A stretch of DNA of 22,400 nt from Saprospiraceae bacterium (lineage in GTDB: Bacteria > Bacteroidota > Bacteroidia > Chitinophagales > Saprospiraceae). This document shows positions 18,143 through 22,400 of this stretch, piece by piece (positions within the stretch are counted from its first letter, which is position 1; every line of letters begins with the position of its first letter). The DNA is taken from contig JADKBO010000037.1 in NCBI GenBank assembly GCA_016715105.1, forward strand, positions 1-22,400, read 5' to 3'. The notes under the pieces are model-generated. The model was not told the origin of the DNA. It saw only the letters and a list, made by a program, of their open reading frames with translations, and did not search any database. The position numbers and the translations under genes were made by a program.

Positions 18143-20609
18143 TTATTTTATGAATCGGCTTTCGGGTGGACCCAAATAACTAGGTTTCAATCCACCCTTG
18201 TCGATGACAAATTTTTGGAAAACAAGACCTGGGTCTATCATCCAAATCTTCAATGTATGCACGCCAGCTTTGACGGCTTTGTGTGTAGATAACTTTTTTC
18301 TAATGTGATCCGTAACAGCATTATTCCACCATTCCGGGTATTCCCAGTCGGGTTTTTCTTCGCCTTCATTGATGTTGATGATTTGTGGGGTTTCGTCATC
18401 AATGGCGATGGCATATTTCAAACCTTCATTTTTCTTGTAATTGAGGGTTGGGGAAAGGTAGGTTTCAATTTTAAGATCTGCCCCATCAAAAATGGTGAAC
18501 GTATATTCCAATCTTGGTGTGTTTGGTCCTACTGTTTGCTGGGCTGCATTTGCTGGTTCGACCATGACTGCATCAGCTGTGCGTCCCAAATTGGGTATGA
18601 CGGTCAAAGTGATGTCGGCTGCAGCTTTTTGAGTTGTGAAATGAGCTGCTTCCATAGACACTACCCCACTATTTGGGTCACTGCCGGCATTTTATTGACG
18701 GGTGGATTGCTCCAGCTGGTATAACCAATGTGTGTTTGAGACATCATGTGATTCACTTTCCGTCGGCTAAGGTGTCGTGGTAGTACTTGGTCAAAGCCGC
18801 ATCTTTGAAAAAATTATCTTTTACCACTTCTGCGTAATGATTGGTTGAAGCTCGACTTTGCAAACCAAAGGCTTCATTTTCCCCGCAGCAATGTACATTT
18901 CATTCAAATTGTAGGCAATCTCAATGGGAAAGTGCACCAATTGATAATAAGCAGATTGATGGCTTTTTGGTAAAACCTTATAAACTTTTGTACTTCTTTC
19001 AAGGAGCTCTTTGTATTCCTCCAGAATTCTATCTGCTTCACGATAATTGGTCAAACTATAAGTATTAGGTTTGAGCATTTCGGGTGTTCTGCGAGCGCTG
19101 TATTTGGTAGTAAGTGCCAATATATCTGCAATTTCTTTGGCATGTTGATCGCCAAATTGCTGAGTTGCCCAATTCACATAATATTTGGGCAAGTCATTAG
19201 CTCTGATGGCTTTAGTATCATAAGCAAAGTCCAGGAAAAGACTGATGGGCAATTCCATTGGTTTGAGATCACCTACGTTTACAATCCAAAGGTCTTTGAC
19301 TCCCCATTGATAAGAGATTCATTTGTACCCCAAACTCGCTCAATTTGAGAAACATTGATCCAACGATAAGAAACAGGTCCGCCTACAAAATCAAAGTGGT
19401 AATACATGCCATATCCCCCGGATGTTTTAAATCTTCCTTTTTGGGAAGTATGCGCACATTGCCCCAGTTGTCATCGCAAACAACACCATGATGTCGTCAT
19501 CGACGCGCATGCCTTTATCGTAGTAATCCTGTACTTCCCTACAAAGCCCAACTGGGGGTTTCTTTTGCAGGTTTTCCAGTGACCTCGCTGATGATTTTGC
19601 GTTGATCGGCCATGATTTCTTTCATCAAATCTACCAGTTTCTTTGGTCATTGCTTCATCACCATCTCCTCTCATTACCTAGTGCCACCACGCTTTCTTTA
19701 TCCCCATTCGTTCGATGCCTTCTTTCCAGAATTGTTGGAGTTTTTCTTTATTGGTTACATAATTCCCGCCCCACTTTTACCCTTCCCATTCCTCGTGATA
19801 GCGCATCATGGGTTCGTGGTGAGTGGTGGAAATCACGATGCCATATTCGTCTGCAATACGAGCATTTTCAGGATCATCGGTTGCAAAAACACTTGGTTGC
19901 CACATTGCAGGCCAGAGGTAATTGGCTTTATTACGTAACAAAAGTTCAAAAACTTTTTCATAAAATTCATGGTTGAAATCCCCAAATTGCTCCTTGGCCC
20001 AGTTTCTCAAAGCAGGAGCTTCATCATTCAGGAAAATGCCCCGATATTTTACAGATGGACTATTAGAAACAAATCTTTCTTTTTTGATGTAAAGGTTATC
20101 ACTTTTTTGATAGGAGCATCTGCCCAATAATACCAGGGAGAAACGCCGATTTTTTCAGAAATGGATAATGTGCCGTAAGCCAAACCCCTTTTATCACTTC
20201 CTACAACTACCAAGGCTTCTTTGATACCTGGCAATGGATTTTTGACCGTTTCTATGATGAATCTTTCCCAACCATTTTGGATTACATCGGCCTTCAATTT
20301 TTTGGATTTGATCATTTGATTGATCAAACCACTTTTTCCAAGGGTTCCCAAAATGATGACAGGCCCTTTCACATTTTGCTGATAGCACAATTGCAGGCTT
20401 TTTATTGGTCACCTTTTCAATATCTGAAAAGGAAAGTTAGCTGATTTTCTACCAAGATGTCATCTTTTGCATCGTATAAAATTGTTGCAACATTACCCAT
20501 CCACAAGTGTAAAGAATAATTTTTTATCACTGTTTTGAGTGAGGATGGTGACTTGGCTGGATAAGAATAGCGGGGAGATAAAGAATAGTAGCACTAATTG
20601 TCTCAACAT
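18143..20609 (-). CDS. Glycoside hydrolase family 115 xylan alpha-1,2-glucuronidase, frame-disrupted
   Basis: This protein of about 820 residues belongs to GH115, enzymes that remove (4-O-methyl)-glucuronic acid from xylan. The start at 20609 gives the signal peptide MLRQLVLLFFISPLFLSSQ. Family signatures follow in order across several frames: VIILGTLGKSGLINQMIKS, then ALVVVGSDKRGLAYGTLSIS and GVSPWYYWADAP (20110-20390); KYRGIFLNDEAPALRNW, NKANYLWPAMWQPSVF and HHEPMMRYHEEWEG (19777-20060); RGDGDEAM and ALYREVQDYYDKGMRVDDD (about 19490-19670); HPGGYGMYYHFDFVGGPVSY (about 19370-19430); LWIVNVGDLKPMELPI (about 19245-19292); and the GH115 C-terminal domain (18143-18661). Frame breaks lie near 20480, 20390-20400, 20090, 19780, 19670, 19440, 19300, 18820 and 18670. 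These are many, but every conserved block is present and in order, so I read it as one gene with sequence errors. It converges on katG. Confidence 0.93.
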
Positions 20610-20688
20610 TGTATGTAGCTTTTGTAAAAATTTTAAAAGAAATCTGGACTGTTTTTTGATCAATGAGAGACTCAAAACAATCGATTGC

Positions 20689-20718
20689 CTAAAGTAGAGA
20701 AAATATTTGAATTGCAAA
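20689..20718 (-). promoter_or_regulatory. Candidate promoter for the GH115 gene
   Basis: On the minus strand, TTTG (20715-20718) and TACTTTAG (20689-20696; one mismatch to TAnnTTTG) are separated by 18 bases, close to the usual spacing in Bacteroidota. Transcription would start about 75 bases before the ATG at 20609. Confidence 0.4.
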
Positions 20719-20914
20719 ATGATAACGATGCAAAACGGCTATAAAAGCCTTAGGGTTAACAATAAATTAAGACAAAAAGGGGCGGAGGATTAAAGTTTAA
20801 TCTGGGTTGTTTTGGAAGCTTTAACAAAAGGAAAAGTGCAAAATATAAGTTTATTTAAAAAGGAATTATATTCTAACATCTTTGGTTTTTGATAAGTATA
20901 TTTGAAAAAAAACA
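20719..20914. other. Intergenic stretch between divergent GH115 and the small-ORF/sensor cluster
   Basis: AT-rich, no gene and no repeat of the families seen elsewhere. It should contain the promoter of the rightward cluster. TATATTTG at 20897-20904 is a perfect match to the -7 consensus, but a TTTG at the right upstream distance is not visible. Confidence 0.4.
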
Positions 20915-21061
20915 ATGACAATTCTTGACCAAGCTACTCGGGATGGGTATATAGATATTATAAAGTATTATGATAAAATAGTCTCTGAAGATAAAAATTT
21001 GTTGAAAAAGCTTGCCAGTGAAGACTCATCAGACGTAATTAATATTAATAAAGAACAATAG
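20915..21061 (+). CDS. Small ORF, 48 residues, unrecognised
   Basis: ATG at 20915 opens a 48-residue frame starting MTILDQATRDGYIDIIKYY and rich in Asp, Glu, Lys and Ile. It has no signal peptide, no Cys and no known motif. The next small frame, which is open from 21039, follows in a different phase. Since single-base indels are frequent in this window, the two may be one protein of about 105 residues. Coding potential is suggested by the charged, helix-compatible composition and by position as the first of a tightly packed series leading to the sensor gene. It has no clear ribosome binding site, but many genes of this phylum lack one. Confidence 0.4.
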   Translation: MTILDQATRDGYIDIIKYYDKIVSEDKNLLKKLASEDSSDVININKEQ

Positions 21062-21095
21062 CGAAATAATTACATTTATCTTTAATGACGAAATT

Positions 21096-21233
21096 ATGAT
21101 AACTAAAATGGAAGACCTTATAGAGAAGCTGTGTCTGATAAATAAGCTTGAAATACGGAAAATAGAGTCACGTAATGATGAAACTATTTCTGAGGAAGAA
21201 TTGGATGAGGAAATAATACAATGGTTAGATTAA
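21096..21233 (+). CDS. Small ORF, 45 residues, unrecognised acidic protein
   Basis: ATG at 21096 gives 45 residues, MITKMEDLIEKLCLINKLEI and so on, ending EEELDEEIIQWLD; a charged, probably helical peptide. The frame is open upstream to 21039 (NSEIITFIFNDEIM), which fits a longer protein joined to the preceding ORF by one indel. It overlaps the next ATG (21221) by 13 bases. I do not recognise a family. Confidence 0.4.
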   Translation: MITKMEDLIEKLCLINKLEIRKIESRNDETISEEELDEEIIQWLD

Positions 21234-21307
21234 TTTTATCTAGCTGGCCAGCACCTACTGAAATTCAAATAAATAGTAAATTAACACCCATTTCAAAACC
21301 TAAATAG
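21221..21307 (+). CDS. Very small ORF, 28 residues, overlapping its neighbours
   Basis: ATG at 21221 gives MVRLILSSWPAPTEIQINSK and eight more residues. It starts inside the end of the preceding small frame and its TAG (21305-21307) shares one base with the GTG start of the sensor gene. The chain of overlaps suggests translational coupling, but an ORF this short can arise by chance. Confidence 0.25.
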   Translation: MVRLILSSWPAPTEIQINSKLTPISKPK

Positions 21308-22400
21308 TGTTAAACATTCAAAACGAAATAAATTGTTGGCGGAAAACTTTCCTTGTGATTCTTTTGGGCATTGCAATGCTATCTTTTACTGCAACATTGA
21401 TTGGGCAATCTAGTAGCGACCAAACTAAACCTGGATTTTTACCCCAACCATATATATTCAACCAAAAACCACCTTCCCCAATACACACCAATTTAAATGG
21501 AATGGTGACGGAATTTGTACGCTCAATGTATCAAGACCAAAAGGGCAATTACTGGTTTGGGACCAACACAAATGGAATAATCAGATACAATGGGCAATAC
21601 CTGGAGCAAATGCCGATTGTTCAAAATGATATGGGCGTATCAGTAAGAGCAATTGTGGAAGATAAGATGGGCAATATTTGGTTTGGAACCTCTTCTGGAC
21701 TTGTAAAATATGATGGCGCCAAGTTTACCGCTTTCTCAACTGACCTCGGTTTGCAAAATGAAGAAATTTGGGGTTTATTCCTTGATTCAAAAGGCCTTAT
21801 TTGGGTCGGATCAATCGGTGGTCTGAGTCAATTTGACGGTAAAAAGTTCAACCCTGTTTCACTGCCGATATCAAGTGTCGAAAACCCCCAACACATGTTA
21901 TCAGACAAATTGGTAATAAAAATCTTGGAAGACCGTAACGGTAAAATGTGGCTGGTGACTGATGGAAATGGCATTTTCACTTACAAGCAAGGAGTCTTCC
22001 ATCATTTAACCAATAAAATGGACTTGCCAACGCAAGTTGCTGATGTTTTTGCAGATAAAAGGAAATATTTGGATTGGAACTTTCAATGAGTGGGGTCAGT
22101 AAATTTGATGGCAAAACTTACCAATTTTACTAAAGAAGGAATGATTGAAGGTTTAGAAACCTATAATTTTCTGTGAAGATCAAAAAGGAAACATCTGGTT
22201 TCTGCTGAGCACCATAGTGTATATCGATATGACGGTAATCATTTTCACAAACTTTACTACTGAAAACGGTTTGACGACCAATGGAGTACAAAGTATTATG
22301 GAAGATCATAAGGGGCAACTTTGGTTCGGTACATGGCAGGGCATAGCATTTATATGGCTATAATTTTATGAATGCGTCTAAAAAGAGCCTTGGACTAATT
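21307..22400 (+). CDS. Two-component-type propeller sensor (Reg_prop repeats), 5' part, frame-disrupted and cut by window end
   Basis: This is the N-terminal, periplasmic part of a ligand sensor built from Reg_prop beta-propeller repeats, as found in hybrid two-component systems and related signalling proteins of Bacteroidota. A signal peptide or anchor (about residues 13-32, TFLVILLGIAMLSFTATLIG) follows a GTG start at 21307; no in-frame ATG precedes it. Propeller blades recur about every 40 residues: MYQDQKGNYWFGTNTNGIIR, then AIVEDKMGNIWFGTSSGLVK, LFLDSKGLIWVGSIGGLSQF, ILEDRNGKMWLVTDGNGIF, and after frame changes near 22060-22170 NIWIGTFNE, QKGNIWF, IMEDHKGQLWFGTWQGI. The signalling output domain lies outside the window, so whether this is a hybrid histidine kinase is unknown. 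Sensors of this design often control polysaccharide-use genes, which fits the GH115 and GH10 neighbours; that is inference. Confidence 0.85.

Noticed and set aside
18305..18724. Plus-strand open frame of 139 residues opposite the GH115 C-terminal domain
   Set aside because: The minus strand encodes a clear GH115 domain here; the plus-strand protein shows only chance hydrophobic runs.
19602..19976. Plus-strand open frames of 124 and 108 residues opposite the GH115 gene
   Set aside because: The minus-strand translation contains conserved GH115 blocks across the same interval.

Overview
The window looks like a chromosomal piece of a Bacteroidota bacterium, possibly a Saprospiraceae-like lineage (the lineage is inference). 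The evidence is a C-terminal type IX secretion (T9SS) sorting domain on the xylanase, an ABC permease/M1 peptidase fusion typical of this phylum, a Reg_prop-type propeller sensor, a Nudix-type regulator and AT-rich DNA with TTTG/TAnnTTTG-like promoter candidates. Nearly every long gene is split by small indels. Several can be traced to one missing base in a homopolymer, as in katG and the xylanase, so most breaks are probably sequencing or assembly errors rather than real pseudogenes. I therefore describe rebuilt genes.

Layout. Positions 1-808 hold the rest of an ABC transporter ATPase, overlapping by 4 bp a gene at 805-3925 that encodes an ABC permease fused to an M1-type metallopeptidase; both are heavily damaged and the peptidase seems to lose its C-terminus in a 7-bp repeat array. 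Positions 4416-5375 and 5412-5913 encode a TolB/PD40-like lipoprotein and a small secreted SnoaL/DUF4440-like protein. Positions 6368-9132 encode a large secreted GH10 xylanase with three carbohydrate-binding-like modules, converging on a secreted cupin protein (9370-10031, minus). Positions 10032-13054 are repeat-rich and contain an IS50/IS10-like IS4-family insertion sequence (10610-12095) that has split one copy of a composite repeat of about 210 bp. Then come a Nudix-fold transcription regulator (13055-13810), a secreted xylose-isomerase-like TIM-barrel protein (13853-14719), a repeat-filled gap, katG (15571-17821) with a strong terminator, and a minus-strand GH115 alpha-glucuronidase (18143-20609). 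The window ends with small unrecognised ORFs and the start of a propeller-type sensor (21307 onward).

How it fits together. GH10 xylanase, GH115 xylan alpha-glucuronidase, a Nudix-family regulator of the type that controls pentose use in Bacteroides, and a sugar isomerase-like protein suggest a glucuronoxylan-degrading neighbourhood, although no SusC/SusD pair is visible. The most unusual feature is between the genes: several unrelated short tandem repeat families all have a 7-bp unit, and they sit with REP-like palindromes and longer composite repeats.
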